Source of the DNA: an uncultured Clostridia bacterium
GTDB taxonomy: Bacteria > Bacillota > Clostridia > Oscillospirales > Ruminococcaceae
DNA length: 5,873 nt
Assembly: GCA_945867255.1 (NCBI GenBank)
Contig: CAMBHV010000102.1
Location: forward strand, 1-5,873
Direction: 5' to 3'
The translations under genes and the position numbers were made by a program. Each line of letters begins with the position of its first letter. The stretch's first letter is position 1. Of this stretch, positions 5,368-5,873 are shown piece by piece. The notes beneath the pieces were generated by a model, which saw only the letters and a list, made by a program, of their open reading frames with translations, made no database searches and was not told the DNA's origin.

Positions 5368-5873
5368 TCAGGCGTTGGCGATGCAGGCGATGCCCGGCAG
5401 CTCTTTGCCTTCCAGATACTCCAGCGAAGCGCCGCCGCCCGTGGAGATGTGCGTCATTTTATCCGCAAAGCCCATCTGCATCACGGCTGCGGCCGAATCA
5501 CCGCCGCCAATCACCGTGGTGGCCTGCGTGTCGGCCATGGCCTGCGCCACAGCCTTGGTGCCAGCGGCCAGCACCGGGTTTTCAAACACGCCCATGGGGC
5601 CGTTCCACACCACCGTCTTGGCAGCCTTCACTGCATCGGCAAACAGCTGGCGCGTTTTGGGGCCAATGTCAAGGCCCATCTTATCTGCGGGGATTTTGTC
5701 CGAATCCACATATTCCACGCTGATTTCGGCATCGATGGGGTCGGGGAAAGAAGTGGTGATGACGGTGTCCACCGGCAGCAGCATCCTCACACCCTTTTCC
5801 TGGGCCTTTTTCAGCATGTTGGCGCAGTATTCCAGCTTTTCGTCGTCTACAAGGCTGGTGCCCACTTCGCAAC
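5368..5873 (-). CDS. pgk: Phosphoglycerate kinase, C-terminal part (cut by right window edge)
   Basis: This cytosolic enzyme transfers phosphate from 1,3-bisphosphoglycerate to ADP, the first ATP-forming step of glycolysis. About 167 residues are visible of a usual 390-400, covering most of the nucleotide-binding C-terminal domain. Recognisable segments are VGTSLVDDEKLEYC, GVRMLLPVDTVI, DIGPKTRQLF, VVWNGPMGVFENP with the nucleotide-contacting Glu, VIGGGDSAAAV, and the end segment HISTGGGASLEYLEGKELPG with the Gly-rich loop that helps bind phosphate. The frame is open to the window edge, so the first GTG in view (5865) is an internal Val codon and not a start. The N-terminal domain that binds 3-phosphoglycerate lies outside. 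The gene comes first in the visible part of the glycolytic cluster. An upstream gap gene would be a common arrangement but cannot be seen here. Confidence 0.97.
   Translation of the reverse strand, partial: CEVGTSLVDDEKLEYCANMLKKAQEKGVRMLLPVDTVITTSFPDPIDAEISVEYVDSDKIPADKMGLDIGPKTRQLFADAVKAAKTVVWNGPMGVFENPVLAAGTKAVAQAMADTQATTVIGGGDSAAAVMQMGFADKMTHISTGGGASLEYLEGKELPGIACIANA

Noticed and set aside
4029..5723. A 564-codon open frame on the plus strand
   Set aside because: It lies opposite gpmI, tpiA and pgk, which all have complete catalytic motifs. Its product is low-complexity, rich in His, Ala and Cys with no recognisable domain, as expected from the antisense of GC-rich codons.

Overview
All genes in this window read on the minus strand, so transcription runs from right to left. 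The gene set and the fairly GC-rich coding sequence suggest a Gram-positive anaerobe of the Clostridia, probably of the Ruminococcaceae/Oscillospiraceae type. The evidence is a pgk-tpiA-gpmI glycolytic cluster with a cofactor-independent phosphoglycerate mutase, an ECF sigma factor paired with a DUF4179-like membrane anti-sigma factor, an OmpR-type two-component pair, strong AGGAGG-like ribosome binding sites and U-tract terminators. The species cannot be named from the sequence alone.

Region 1 (5873 to 2881, in transcription order) is lower glycolysis. It holds the C-terminal part of phosphoglycerate kinase, cut by the right window edge, then triosephosphate isomerase and 2,3-bisphosphoglycerate-independent phosphoglycerate mutase. 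A GC-rich hairpin followed by five U residues lies between pgk and tpiA, so pgk may be partly uncoupled from the two genes downstream. A long terminator hairpin follows gpmI.

Region 2 (2880 to 1100) is an envelope-signalling unit. It has an ECF-like promoter, a perfect 14-bp palindrome near the expected transcript start, an ECF sigma factor gene, and an overlapping gene for a single-pass membrane protein that is most likely its anti-sigma factor. A GC-rich hairpin follows.

Region 3 (1080 to 1) is a two-component system. A well-formed extended -10 promoter precedes an OmpR/PhoB-family response regulator. A GTG-started sensor histidine kinase gene overlaps its 3' end by 7 bases, and only 114 codons of it are visible before the left window edge.

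The three units each appear to have their own boundaries and at least two have recognisable promoters of their own. This makes the window a housekeeping glycolytic operon next to two separate signal-transduction units. I see no tRNA, rRNA, CRISPR array, insertion sequence or phage gene, and no gene-free stretch longer than about 185 bases. I do not see a clearly new multi-gene system; the sigma/anti-sigma unit, its upstream control region and the intra-operon terminator are the parts most worth following up.
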